DNA of 64,000 bases. Source: Staphylotrichum longicolle (lineage: Eukaryota > Ascomycota > Sordariomycetes > Sordariales > Chaetomiaceae). The stretch lies in the NCBI GenBank assembly GCA_019096155.1, contig JAHCVI010000001.1, positions 1,364,001 through 1,428,000 on the forward strand, given 5' to 3'. Position numbers and translations under genes: made by a program. This document shows positions 11,901 to 22,721 of this stretch, one piece after another. The notes beneath the pieces were generated by a model. It ran no database searches, was not told the DNA's origin, and worked only from the letters and a program-made list of their open reading frames with translations. The first letter of the stretch is position 1; each line of letters opens with the position of its first letter.

Positions 11901-14397
11901 TGGCGTTCAGCGCTGCTTCCGTACACAACGCCCGAAGATCGGCGCCTCCGTAGCCCTTGGTGTTCTCGGCGAGGCCATTTTTAAACTCCTCTGAGAGACC
12001 CCAGTCTTTGGTATGGATGTCGAGAATGGACCGTCGGGCCTCAAGATCTGGTAGAGGAAAGTAGAACTCTCTGTCGAAGCGTCCAGGTCGACGAAGCGCC
12101 GGATCAATGTTGTCTGGACGGTTGGTCGCTCCGATCACAATAACTTGGCCGCGGCCGTCCATGCCGTCCATCAGGGCCAGAAGTGTCGAGACGATGCTGG
12201 CATGAATCTGCTCCTGCTTGCTTGACCGCACAGGGGCGAGACCATCGATTTCATCGAAGAAGATGATGCTGGGCTGCGTTCTCCGAGCTTCTTCAAAGAG
12301 TAAACGCAGCTGCTTCTCAGCCTCACCAACCCACTTGCTGAGAGCATCGGCACCTTTGCGCATGTAGAAGCTGATCTTGCGGCCGCCGGACCCGACAGAG
12401 TTCGCCAAAGCCCTTGCGAGGAGAGTTTTACCTGTGCCAGGCGGGCCGTGGAACAGGACACCCCGAGGAGGAGTGACATGGAACCGGAGGAAAAGCTCGG
12501 GGTAAAGAAGAGGGAGCTGAACCATCTCCTTCAGTTGATCGATGTGCCCTTGCAGGCCTCCGACCTTGCTGAAATCGACGCTCAGGTCCACTCCAAGGGG
12601 GTCAGCATCAGCGAGCGCCTTCTGGTTTTTCACCTTGCCGACCTGCGGCGTGGCTCCTCCGATGCCTCCGACCCCATCCGCATTGTGCGTCTGGAGAGCT
12701 GATGTGAAGAGGCCGACAGGCGGTGCAGCCGTGGTAGGCGTCATGCCAACAGTGCCGCCGATACCAGACCGCTGCACCATCTCATCGTCACTACTATCCG
12801 AGTCGACACCGCCAGTGGCCCCAGTGCCCCAGGGACCTCCGAGCAGAGCCCCCGTCCCTCCGCCGCCGCCGAACGGGCCATAGGTGGTGTTGAGAGTGCG
12901 CTCCCACGCCTGGCCGGCGGCACCCTTGCCGCCTCTGCGGTTTCTTGCAGGTGTCGCGGCCGGCTCCTCGTCATCCTCAATTTCGAGCGCGGCGGGGTCG
13001 ATTGCGGGAATGCTGTAGTCGACTGGCTTGGTGCGGCGTTTCTTGGAAGTCCGTTCCTCATACTGGATTGACGGGGACCGGCGGCGGCTGCGGCGTGGGC
13101 GTGACCTGGAGCTTTCCCTAAGCTCTTCGAGTTCTTCTGCCATCTCATCTTTATCAAGCTCCACTTCTTCGTCGCCAGAATCCTGCCTATTGCGGCGACT
13201 TCTCCGGCTCTGGGCACGAGAGCCACGTCCGCGAGGAGTCGGGGTGGACTCTGCGTCACCAGCGACATCACCGTTCTTTGAGGCTTCCGATCCAGAAACC
13301 TCTTCTTCGTTGGATTCTTCGCCCGGTTCAAAGTCGCTGCTCGGTTCACCCAAATTCTTCTTGTTACGAAGCCCCGATCTTCGTCTGAGACGGCGGCCAC
13401 CTCGCGTTGTTTCAGGTTGGGCATCATCTTCCTCGGCTTCGGCCGGCGCGGCCACATTCGCTCTTGATGCTCGAGTCCGCCTGGTGACAGGTACGTCGTC
13501 ATCGTCATCTGCGTCCTCCACGGGCGGGACTTCGGTTTCAGCTGGCTCTTCCGGGTGGTCTTCCATGGCCGCATCCTCGACTTCTTCCTCTGCCTGAGCA
13601 GCATCCTCCTCTTCGGCTTGATTGTCCGGCTCGTCCTCAGTCTTAGTAAGAGCGAGCTCATCTCGCGAATCTATATGTTGGTCCTCCTCCTTAGGGTCGG
13701 TTTCCTGGGTCGCCTCTTCGATAGGAGCAGGTGGCTGCTTGAGGCCTTTTCCTCCTCGGATGGCGCGAGTGGCCCGAGCCATGGCCTCGGGGCTTCTGCT
13801 GCGCGATGCGCGTGCCGGTTGCGCATGCCTTCCGGAATTTGACAGCTCCAGAAGGGGTTCCTCCACCTCCTCGGTGCGAGCCCGAGTTCGGCGAGCCGGC
13901 GGAATAGGGGCGGGAGGTTCCTCCTTGCCGCGTTTTGAAGATCGCTGAGCCCGCCCACTTGTTTTCAAGACCACGATCCTTGACGGACGAGGTTTCTTTG
14001 GGGTTTCCTCCGCCTCCTCTTCGCCCCCATCCGAGTCTTTGATGACATCTTCTTCATCCTCGCTGCTCTCTTTGTACGAGTGGTGCTTCACAGCGGCCTT
14101 CCTCATTCTCCTGCCAGTCGCGCCAACGGGCAGATCGTCGTCTTCTTCTTCGTCCTCATCTTCATCCTCGTCAAAGGACTCATCACGCTCGCTGTCGGAG
14201 AGCTCTTCATCGTCGTCTTCGATGTCGGACCCTCTGTACCGATTGGAGCGCTTCCGGGACGCCTTTGGTCTCGATGAACGTGACTTCTTGGCGCTCCTTC
14301 GGGGGCGGTCTTCGGTGGGATCGAAGTTCTCGTCTTCGGAGTCCGACTTGTTGGGGTCAAAGCCCTCGAGAATATCGCGCTTCCGCTTTGACGGCAT
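8988..14397 (-). CDS. YTA7: Yta7/ATAD2-type bromodomain AAA ATPase
   Basis: The model has three exons: 14397-11434, 11379-11107 and 11054-8988. Both introns (54 and 52 bases) are GT-AG, phase 0, and all joins keep frame. The product is about 1,767 residues. Yta7/ATAD2 is a nuclear chromatin factor that handles histone H3 and limits nucleosome density. In order: an N-terminal acidic and basic low-complexity region (about 1-560); AAA1 with Walker A GPPGTGKT near residue 650 and Walker B IIFFDEIDG near 710; a degenerate AAA2 whose P-loop position reads GVAGMGQNYL and whose Walker B lacks the DE pair (VIFIPGVEVW); an atypical bromodomain around 1140-1250; and a helical C-terminal domain (about 1630-1700). 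An inactive second AAA is normal for the family. It is longer than yeast Yta7 because of the low-complexity regions. Confidence 0.95.
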
Positions 14398-16023
14398 GGT
14401 TTGGCAGATGAACCTGACAGATCGCGACCGATGACAAGGTTGGCTGGCTACAACAGGTGCAATCGGTTTGCAGAAAATGACAATATCTTCAGAAACGCGG
14501 GAATGGCGGTATCATATGGGCCAGCGGAACCTGTTGGAGACGTGTTAACGCGACCCATTCGCACAGCACGGGACAGGCTCTCGATGGCACGAGGGGTGGG
14601 ATCGGTGGTATTCTTGACCGAAAAAGGAACACCTACTTTGGACGCGATGTAGTCAATCAACAGGACGATGTTGTTTTGTTGCCGTTCGCGGAAGGGATCG
14701 ATTTATTCGCGAGTACAAGAACAAACTTGATTCAGGCGGCGCACATCGAGGATGATCTGCCAAGGCAGGTCGAACAGGAACAGGCGTCGCTCTTGAAGTC
14801 GGAAAACGGACGATGCAACAAGGACACCGTCGTCGGTTTAGGGAAACGATGCCACGGGCAATATGCCTGGTCAGAGGGACAAATGAAAAAGGAATGACGA
14901 CTCTTTTCTGGCGAAGCTGAGCAGGGTTTGGGCTGGGTTTCGGAAAATCGGACTGCTTGGGAAGGCAAGTGGGCGAGGGAGGGAGAGAGGTTCGCGCGTT
15001 CCTGCTGCTTGGTGCAGGCCGGTTGGCTGCTGGATCGCGGGATTTGGCCAATCATCAGCCTGGAACGCGCAAATAAAGCGGGTCAGACGCCCCTGCAGGC
15101 AGCAGCACCTTCCACGAACCACCTCAAAAAATCGTATAGTCCGCGACCATCAACTTCAGTCATGGCGACCGCGGCGCGAAAGAAAAATCAGCCATTGTTG
15201 ACCCATTTTGAATAAAAATGCAGAATAGATGGCCAAATAAAGCAGATTCGGTTCCCCCGCATTTTAATGTTACTTTTCCCAACTCCCGCGACCAAAGCGC
15301 AAAACCAGCGACTCGACAGTTTTCGGTCGCAAAATCCATCTCGAAACGCGCTCGAAGCGCATCGCGAACGTGGAAATCGCGGAATGACAATGGCGTCATG
15401 GAGTTGTGCAGTGGACGGCGGGCTGTGGAGAGCCAGATTCCCACGTGGCCGTTGCGGCTCAAGATGCCGTGTCAGGGGTTGGCGCGAAGGGGCGGCAACC
15501 CGGCTTCGGGATCAGCCCTACGGCCTCGGCCGAAACGGTCTGCTGCCTGCCGTGGTCTGTGTGCTGTGCTAAGCCGATGAGCAACTTAACATTGGGAAGG
15601 GGCAGGGTTCGCTCTCGGCGTGTTGCGCTGGTTTGGTTGCTGTGTCCGTCGAGGGGTTTCGAGGGGAATCTCCGCACCCGCAACCTGGACATTCGAAGCA
15701 CTGCCCGAGTCTTGATTTATTCACACTCGGCCTGACTTAAGAAGTTGGGCAAGAAGCGCAGAATGGTTGGAAGTCTTCCAGTTGACTCTTTTTTTCCTCA
15801 TTGCTGGCCATTGAATTCATCAACGCTCGTGGTCCCGTAGGTAGTCTATTCTAATTGGTCACCTTGGTCCCCTGGGCGGACTTGGTGGATGCAACCGCGC
15901 TGGATCCGCCACTCAACTAGCCCGTTGAGGTTGCTTAGCCCCCACGCCAGCTCTATCCTACTCAACAGGTATAAATCTCGCTCATGACATGTACTTTCCT
16001 CCTCCCTCTCATCATCAAACCGC
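14398..16023. other. Intergenic, 1.6 kb
   Basis: This lies upstream of Yta7 and downstream of Rpa49 (both -). It should hold the Yta7 promoter and 5' UTR. Short open frames on both strands have no recognisable domain and no consistent intron pattern. I see nothing else. Confidence 0.5.
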
Positions 16024-17467
16024 TCATCTCCGCTTTGCTGGCTGTCGCATCTTGGGGAACTGCAGCGGGAGGGCGAGCTTGGCGATGTGGTTGACCTTGT
16101 CACCCGTCTTGGACTGCCGCATCCGGGCGCCAATCTCCAGGAAGTACTGGTTCAGCTGCTTCTGCTCCAGTTTGAGATCCTCGCGGAGATCCAGCGTGTT
16201 GACCTCAAAATTATCGATGATGCTCGCAAACACGCAGCAATGCGTCATGAGCAAGTCAATGTGTGCCTTGCGCATCACTCCGCTGTCTGAGAACTTGCGG
16301 CGGATGTTCTCAATCACCACCTCGGGCGCGGGTGCCAGCGCCTCCCGCAGGTCGTCTCTCCTGGCTATGCTCTTGGTGCCGCGCTCTCTCCCCGGTTTAG
16401 TGGTGGACCAAAAAACTATCACCCAGAGGAGATACCGAAGGAGCTTCAGTCTTTGCACGCCATCCTCGTTGCCAGCCACGCGGACGATACGGTTTGCAAC
16501 AAAACGAGCAGGGACCTGCACCGCTTCGAGTTTGTTGACCTTTTCTTGCCAATCCATGACTGGGATCGCATTGAGCACTTCGGCCCCAATGATCTCTGCC
16601 GGGACATAGACATCCTGGATCTCTGTAGCATCGAAGTTGCCCCGCGGCACAGGCCGCGCGAGGTCGACAGCGGCCTGGAGTTCTTCGCGCGTCGCCATGT
16701 GTTGGCTCGAGGTCTTGATCGTGTCCACGAGAGCGCGGTCGTCTTCCTTCAGCTTCCCCTTTGACTTCTCGGCCAGCATGGCGCTTTCTGCAACGGCTTG
16801 GATGGCCTTCTTTGCCTTCTTCGTGCCGAATGTCTCGCCGAGCTCCATCTTCATCTCGGAATGTGTCTACGAAGCGTCAGTGCCACGTCCAGGACGGGGG
16901 TATACAGGAATCAAAATCCATACCGGTTTGCTGGCGCCCACTTCCATAGCTTCAGTCGGTGCTTGCTTTGATCGGACCGTTCCCCGAACCACCATCTTCT
17001 TCGCCTGGATGACCTCGACTTCCCCTGTTTTCGGATCGATCACGGCGAGGAAGTGGTTCAGTAGTGTGTCGACGGTCTTCCAGCGCTCTTCCCTAGCCGT
17101 GTAGTCTATCGTCCTGTGTGCCGAGGAATGCAGTGCCATCTCGGAGGTCTGCGGCAAGCCCCCGCTCTTTCGCCGCTTCGCGGCGGGTTGTTCGTCCTTT
17201 TCGTAGACATTGAACGGGAATGAGTCGGGAAGGGAAATGCCCGGTGTAAGTGCTGAATCTCGGGTCAGTTCCTTTTCCTTCGGGCGGCATAGGGTGCCAG
17301 GAAGCCTCACCTACGACAGGGGGGGAGACCTGCGGCTTTCGCAATTTCGTGACTGAGAAGGAGGGTGCGACGGCGGGCTGTTCTTCTTGGAAGATGACCG
17401 TCTTCTTTTTTGATTGAGGCGTCTCGTCCGCTGGCCTCCCCCGCTTCTTCATCGCTGAGCCTGGCAT
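16024..17467 (-). CDS. RPA49: RNA polymerase I subunit Rpa49 (A49)
   Basis: Exons are 17467-17311, 17252-16924 and 16866-16024, with GT-AG introns of 58 and 57 bases (phases 1 and 0), giving 442 residues against about 415 in yeast. A49 pairs with A34.5 as the TFIIF/TFIIE-like subcomplex of Pol I and supports rRNA initiation and elongation in the nucleolus. The N-terminal half carries the dimerisation-type block: PGISLP, then LHSSAHRTIDYTARE, then HFLAVIDPKTGEVEV. The C-terminal half (from about residue 165) is the helical tandem winged-helix-type region ending in a basic tail, PAKRR. The start at 17467 is preferred because it opens a basic Lys/Arg/Pro segment typical of the fungal N-terminus and is in frame through the first splice. 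The segment around 16390-16440 (LLWVIVFWSTTKPGRERG) is unusually hydrophobic but in frame. Confidence 0.92.
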
Positions 17468-18390
17468 TGTGGTTGCTTGTCAATCTGTGATCGTGACCTC
17501 TTAGAGATGGCCGTCAATCGCGGACCGCGCAGGGCATTTAGAGATGGGCCTGCCCTGGAGACTTTTTTTTCTGCCGGTCGATGGGGACCGATAATCCTTC
17601 ACCGCCTTTGCACCGGACTCCGCTCACCCCACACGATTGCATCAAAACAGCTCGTGGATACGGCAGGTGTAAACGCACGAGAAGGGCAAATCCCGAGGAC
17701 GCAGAAAGTGAAAAATAGATCTGCAATATCCAATTGCTTGCCATTGTGTGCAATTGTTGTTCAAAATAGTTAGTGTCCAATTCCATTTTGGGGGCGGTCT
17801 TGGCTTTTCTAAGCTCCAGAGCTGCTGCTCCCCAGTCTATGACAGCATCGAGCTTCAACAGCTAGCAACAAGCGCCAGAGCTAGAGGAACAGCATGGCGC
17901 CGCAGAGATTCAACAGCAATTGATGCATCTGCGTGGAGGGTTTGGCGAATAGAGCGGCACACCGATAAATCACACTCTGTCATGACAATCACACGAATAT
18001 GAACTGCAATCTCAAAGCCAGCGTCTTCAATTCCTGCAAATCATGATTCCGGATCTGCAATCCTATCGAGGCAGCTTGCTCGAGTCTCGGCTAACGCCTG
18101 TGTCCAGCTCAACCTGAATTGGCAAGCAACCAGTCATTACCATATCTCGTGATACCACCGAGCCGTTCCGTTCCTTGCATCCCATCCCATTGTCGAATTG
18201 CCTTGCCGTGAAGAAAAGACGATGTCGTTGAGGACTCTCCGTTTTCCGAGCCTTCTTGGGTAGCTTGGTGGTGGGCGGCGTCAGACAGCGAAGAGCTTCG
18301 ATGCGACAGTCGACGCAGTCAAGGCAGTCAATCCGCTGGGTGACCCAACTTAATGCTGGGGACTAGTTGAGGTCGAGTAGAGTTGGGCGT
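17468..18390. other. Intergenic, 0.9 kb
   Basis: This lies between the Rpa49 start and the 3' end of the eL41 gene (both -). It probably holds the Rpa49 promoter and the eL41 3' UTR. No gene is supported. Confidence 0.5.
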
Positions 18391-18527
18391 TTATTTGCTG
18401 TAGCGACTGTCAGTTGCCGGCCGGGCAGATTCCCGAGTCGTGTGCAAACAACTTACGATCTCGCCCTCATCTTTCTTCTCTTGCGCTTGAGGCGGCGAAC
18501 GCGCTTCTTTCTCCACTTCGCTCTCAT
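18391..18527 (-). CDS. RPL41: 60S ribosomal protein eL41 (25 residues)
   Basis: This is a tiny gene of two exons, 18527-18457 and 18397-18391, with a 59-base GT-AG intron (GTAAGT donor, CTACAG acceptor). The first exon encodes 23 residues, nearly all Arg and Lys, beginning MRAKWRKKR. The splice divides the Ser-24 codon (TC|C), and the second exon supplies only the last base of Ser, then Lys and the stop. The full product is 25 residues and matches the near-invariant eL41 peptide; the only differences I notice from the version I remember are Val at position 10 and Met at position 20. eL41 is a single basic helix at the interface of the ribosomal subunits. It is too short for ordinary gene callers. 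Unspliced, the frame would end one residue early at a TAA inside the donor site. Confidence 0.95.
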
Positions 18528-19007
18528 CTTGACTGTTGAGGGTCAGTATGGTGTAGGAAGTATCGCTGTTGAGGGTGTACCTACATGTGACTTCGTGATG
18601 AGAATTTGCGTGATGGTTAATGGAAAGGAACAAGTTCGATTTTCGGGAGGGGAAGTAGACTTAAACTAGGGCAGAGGGCAGCAGCCCTGTGGGGTAATCA
18701 TGTGACTCAGCCCGCGCCAAGATTCTTTTTGGGCCCAAGCTCCTTCCTGTCTGATTGTGGTGGGGCCTTCAACGTCAACCTCCGTCTTGTGCGCAGCTCT
18801 CGGGCCATTGCTCTTTCCTCAAGGATGCAGGCAGGCAGGTCATCAATTTCTTCAAGAGCTGCACCAGTCCCATGGAAATCTGATAAATGCCTGAGGTTTA
18901 TTTTGACAAGTTTCGTAGTCAGGAAATGTTTGTAGCTCATTAGGCAGCCACCTCCTCATTCCCAATTGCATCTGACATTCAACTTCACTCCCTTTCCGCG
19001 CAACCAT
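18528..19007. promoter_or_regulatory. Divergent promoter, RPL41 / FHA kinase
   Basis: This 480-base spacer separates the eL41 start (-) from the kinase start (+), so both promoters and 5' UTRs should be here. The eL41 side may also contain a 5' UTR intron, which I could not place with confidence. Confidence 0.5.
18703..18709. promoter_or_regulatory. TGACTCA element (bZIP Gcn4/CPC1-type core)
   Basis: A perfect TGACTCA lies about 176 bases upstream of the eL41 ATG and overlaps a CATGTGAC sequence. This is the core bound by fungal Gcn4/CPC1 bZIP factors. A 7-base match can occur by chance, so the function is inferred only from position. Confidence 0.3.
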
Positions 19008-20974
19008 ATGAGCAGCGTTACCATGTCCTTGCCGTCAACAGCTGTTGGAAAAGTGTCGTGGGAGGACAGGACCAATGACCCCCCGGCCCAAGGTAAGATA
19101 GCGAGAGAGAATGCTTGAATGCCCTTCTACAGACCCAGGCCACCGTTTGCTCTGTGCTCAAACTGCGTTTGCAGCTTGGAATGAGCACCAAGGGTTTCCT
19201 TCCGGCGGCGTCTTTCTCTCATTGCCTAATCATATGTGGTCCAGGTTTCTTTATGATCTTCCCGAACAAGACGGTGTTGATCGGCCGCGATGAGACACCG
19301 AACCATGTGGCATTTGCAAACCCAGTGGTCTCGAGATGCCATCTGGAAATCTTCTCTATTATCGCAGACGAAGAAAACAGCCACTCGCCTCTCGTCTTTG
19401 TGCGCGACCGGGGATCTTCAAACGGGACTTCTGTGAATGGCCAGGTCATTGGAAAAGGGTCGACACTCTCACCATCAAGGCTACTTGAAGACGGGGACGT
19501 CATTACCATCGGCTCGCATCCTCACTTACGACTTGAGTATGCCGAGCTTGCGCACGGGCAGTCCTCATACACCCTCAGTCACCTTCAGCGGCAAGAGGTC
19601 GAGGTGAGATGAGCTTGGTAAGCGCTACCCCCCGCTGTCTGACATTCTCCCAGTTGTTTAAGGATCGATTTGTCGTCTCTGATCGGAGCATTGGAGATGG
19701 AGGTCATGCAGTGATTTTCTTGGCCACAGAAGTCGACACAGGACATCAAGTTGTCTGCAAAGTGCATGATATTGGCAGATTTTCTCGAACATCGAAAGAG
19801 TTAGAGAGGATCCGCCAAGAAGCCAATGTGCTGAGCACACTGGACCATGTAAGGGGCTGACGAATTTGTTCCTTGGTGGGCCAATTCTGACATCTCAGCC
19901 AAATATCCTCCCCATCAAGGCAGCGTTCGAGACACAGCAGACAATGTACGACGGTAGTTGGAGGGGGACGGTTACGGGAGCTGACCCCCTTTTCAGATAT
20001 GTCATGACGGAACTCGCAACAGGAGGTGACCTCTTCTCCCTTCTTCTACGATACAACAGACTCGAAGAGTGGAAAATCCGATGCGTCATCCGGCAAGTCC
20101 TCCGCGGCGTTGTCTATATTCACAGCAAAGGCGTCGCCCACCGGGACATCAAGCCAGAAAATATTTTGTGCGGGGTGACACCACAAGTCCCGTACCGGAT
20201 CATGCTCTCGGACTTTGGGGACTCTGGCATTTTCAGTCGTGAAAGGATGAAGTCCACCGTCGGAACTCGGTTCTACCGGCCACCGTGAGTTGCTTTTACT
20301 GCCTCCCCAAACTGACAGTTCTGATTAGTGGCAGTGAATGCTATGCTTCCAGCCAAGGTCACGATCTATCAGTTGACATATGGGCAATCGGTATGCTCAC
20401 GCTGCAGCTTTTCCTGGGATATGAAGAATTTCCAGGCCTCGACATGGTTGTCTTCAAAAACCAAGGCGAGATCGATACGTACCTTAGCTTGATCTTTGCC
20501 GCCCTTGATCTTCAGGGCTTGGTTTCTGACGCCGGAAAGAGCTTTATCTGCGGCTGCTTGGTCTACGACAGCGGAAGAAGGCCGACTGCCTGGCAGGCCT
20601 TCTATCATGAATGGCTACAAGAGCCGCGCCCCGACAGAAAGATGTTCAAGCGGCTGGAAGCTGACAATGCGCGCCTATGGAAACCCCAGCGAGTCAAGTT
20701 TCCAGTGGTTGAAGATTTCACGGCGTGGTCTTGTGGTCAGAGCAAGCACGAAGAGGCTGACAGACAGACCTTCAACGAGGCAACGTCGCCGCATTTCATG
20801 AGCCGTGGCCAGGCAGAAGCAGACACGGCGCGAAGTACAGAGAACTTGAAGGACGTGGAAGAAGCAACCTTACCGGTCTTGACTTCGTCCATGCCTGGGC
20901 TGGCCCACACAAAGCGGAAGGGGTTGACATTCAACACAGGAAACGCCAAACGACCCAAGACAGTGCCACGTTGA
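19008..20974 (+). CDS. FHA-domain Ser/Thr kinase (Chk2/Cds1/Mek1 family)
   Basis: The five-exon model is 19008-19092, 19245-19603, 19654-19848, 19899-20284 and 20329-20974, about 556 residues, with introns of 152, 50, 50, 44 and GT-AG ends. The phosphopeptide-binding FHA domain (about residues 30-135) shows the expected GR (LIGRDE), S..H (VSRCHLEIF) and N (SSNGTSVNG). The kinase domain follows directly: a G-loop-like GDGGHAV, the lysine in VVCKVHD, catalytic HRDIKPEN and DFG (as DFGDSG). The APE position is replaced by PPGSE. An FHA directly before a CAMK-like kinase is the layout of Cds1/Chk2 and meiotic Mek1, which act in DNA-damage or recombination checkpoints. The 3' four exons are firm. 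The first exon is less so: it joins as PAQ-GFFMIFPNK, with a CTAAT branch-like site before the acceptor. Which paralog this is remains open. Confidence 0.85.
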
Positions 20975-21144
20975 CCCCCTAACAAGTTTAGGAGGGTAAA
21001 ATGAGGACATTGCACACATTCGGCTTGCAATCTGAGCACAATCGCAACCAACTTCACAACATGCCGTTGAGGACATTCATTGTAGCAGAGCAAACGAGCA
21101 GAGTAAATCGTCATCAATACAACACCAATGATACTCATCCCAAA

Positions 21145-22348
21145 TCAAAGCTTTGAGCTATCAGTCCTCATCCCCTCGTCGTCCTGCTCCTTGACCGTCA
21201 AGTCAGGGAGCTCGGCCGGCATGATCCTCCGCGGCGACGTTCCAGGAACGACGGCATACTTGGAGAAGTCGGTGACGCCGGCCTGCTTCCTGAGGAAGTC
21301 CTCGTCCAGCTCGAGCTCGCCGTTGATCACGGACGCAGGGGCCTTGATCATGGCGAGGATCGCATCCGAGAAAATGGTCGGCTTGCGCAGGTCGTTGGCG
21401 TACGATGGGTCCTTGCGCGTAAACTGTTCTGTTGCGGCGGACTCGATGGCCTTGTGACATCCATAATGTCAGCCCCCTGTTTCCGCTCAAAGCCCAACAA
21501 ACACCAACACATAACAACAGGACAATAAAAGAGTAAAAGAGGGAAAAGAGAAGAAGAACTCACCGCAGCAGGCCAAATCCCCACCACCCCCATCCCGTCC
21601 AAACCCTCCCTCTTAAAGTCCATCGCCAACCCCTTCACCAGCACGCTCATGCCCACCTTGCCCATGGCGTACGCCGTCTTGCCCCGGAAGAAGCGGCTGT
21701 AGATGGGCGGGCAGACGACCACGATCCGCCCCTGCTGGCCCTCCTGGCGCTTCATGTGCGGCAGCGCCTCCTGCACGGTCCCGTACAGGCCCTCGACGTT
21801 TACGCGCTGCATCAGCTGGAAGCGCTTCATGGGCGTCCGGGCGACGGGGGCCCACCAGATGGCGCCCGAGTTGTAGACTAGGACGTCGAGGCGGGCGTAG
21901 GTCTTGTGTTTTTAACGAGAGTTAGGTTTGCGGCTGGTTAGGGATTAAGGAGGGGCCGGGGGGGGGGCGGGGGGGGGGGGGGAGAGCTTGCCTCGATGGT
22001 CTTGGCGATGAGTTGCTGGATGCTGGCGTAGTTGGTCGTGTCGACGGGGATGGCGGTCGCTTCGCCACCTGCCTCGGTGATCTCGCGGGCGACGGTGGTG
22101 ATGGTGGACTGGGAGGACTTGGGATCCGGTGGGAAGGGGCTGAGCTTGGCGAGGTCGGCTGGGGAGGTGACAGACTTGGCTGCGACGACCACTGAGAAGA
22201 TGGTTAGATGATGTTGCTGTTCGGAAGTAGGAATGTGGTGGTCCTTACCGGCATAGCCCTCCTTGGCGAGGTCGATGGCAACCTGCCGGCCGATGCCCCT
22301 GGAGGCGCCGACCACAAGGGCAACTTGTCTGGTGTTAGTGGAGGTCAT
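21145..22348 (-). CDS. Short-chain dehydrogenase, HSDL2-like, with C-terminal SKL
   Basis: Exons are 22348-22249, 22191-21992, 21902-21564 and 21450-21145, giving 314 residues. The Rossmann NAD(P) motif is VVGASRGIGRQ near residue 12. The NNAG position reads YNSG, and the catalytic pair is Y and K in TAYAMGK, preceded by a PPIYSRFF segment typical of hydroxysteroid-dehydrogenase-like protein 2 relatives. The last three residues are SKL, a textbook peroxisomal PTS1, so a peroxisomal oxidoreductase is likely; the substrate is unknown. The second intron (21991-21903) has a GC donor (GCAAGC) rather than GT and contains a long G/C homopolymer. The first and third introns are normal GT-AG. The gene is convergent with the FHA kinase and divergent from the GST-kappa gene. 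Confidence 0.88.
21958..21982. repeat. G homopolymer tract (G10-C-G14)
   Basis: This interrupted poly-G run (poly-C in the sense of the gene) lies inside intron 2 of the SDR gene, just downstream of its GC donor. It is a likely length-variable and hard-to-sequence site. Confidence 0.9.
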
Positions 22349-22721
22349 GATGGGCGGACTGGGAAGATGGAGAGAGGTGCCGAGTTGGGAGTTGTCAACG
22401 GGGTGTCTTGAGCATTGTGGAAGGGTGCGTGTTTATTGATAAATTCGGTAGCCGGATAGCACCCCGTCCGGGGAGAGTGGGTCACTTCGGCAGCTGGTTG
22501 TGGGCGAAAAGGATTAGTGATCGGCCGGAGTCTGGAGCCCGGAGTCTCAGCCGGCGGGGGCGGGCCGAAGTGGGGCAGCCGAGGTATTCAAGTCCGTGTC
22601 TCCAACACATGCACCCGTCCACTTATATCCAGTCAAGGTTCACCTCACATTGATTAGATATTCTCAAGATATCGTATCGTTTTGTCTCCATATTGCGAGT
22701 GCTTGGCTAACCTTTAGCACA
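22349..22721. promoter_or_regulatory. Divergent promoter, SDR / GST kappa
   Basis: This 373-base spacer separates two divergent genes for putative peroxisomal or mitochondrial enzymes. It must contain both promoters. I see no defined operator. Confidence 0.45.

Noticed and set aside
19075..19131. Alternative kinase starts at 19075 or 19115
   Set aside because: The first needs a 40-base intron and the second starts inside an apparent intron. Both give an N-terminal segment unlike an FHA lead-in. They are kept only as alternatives.
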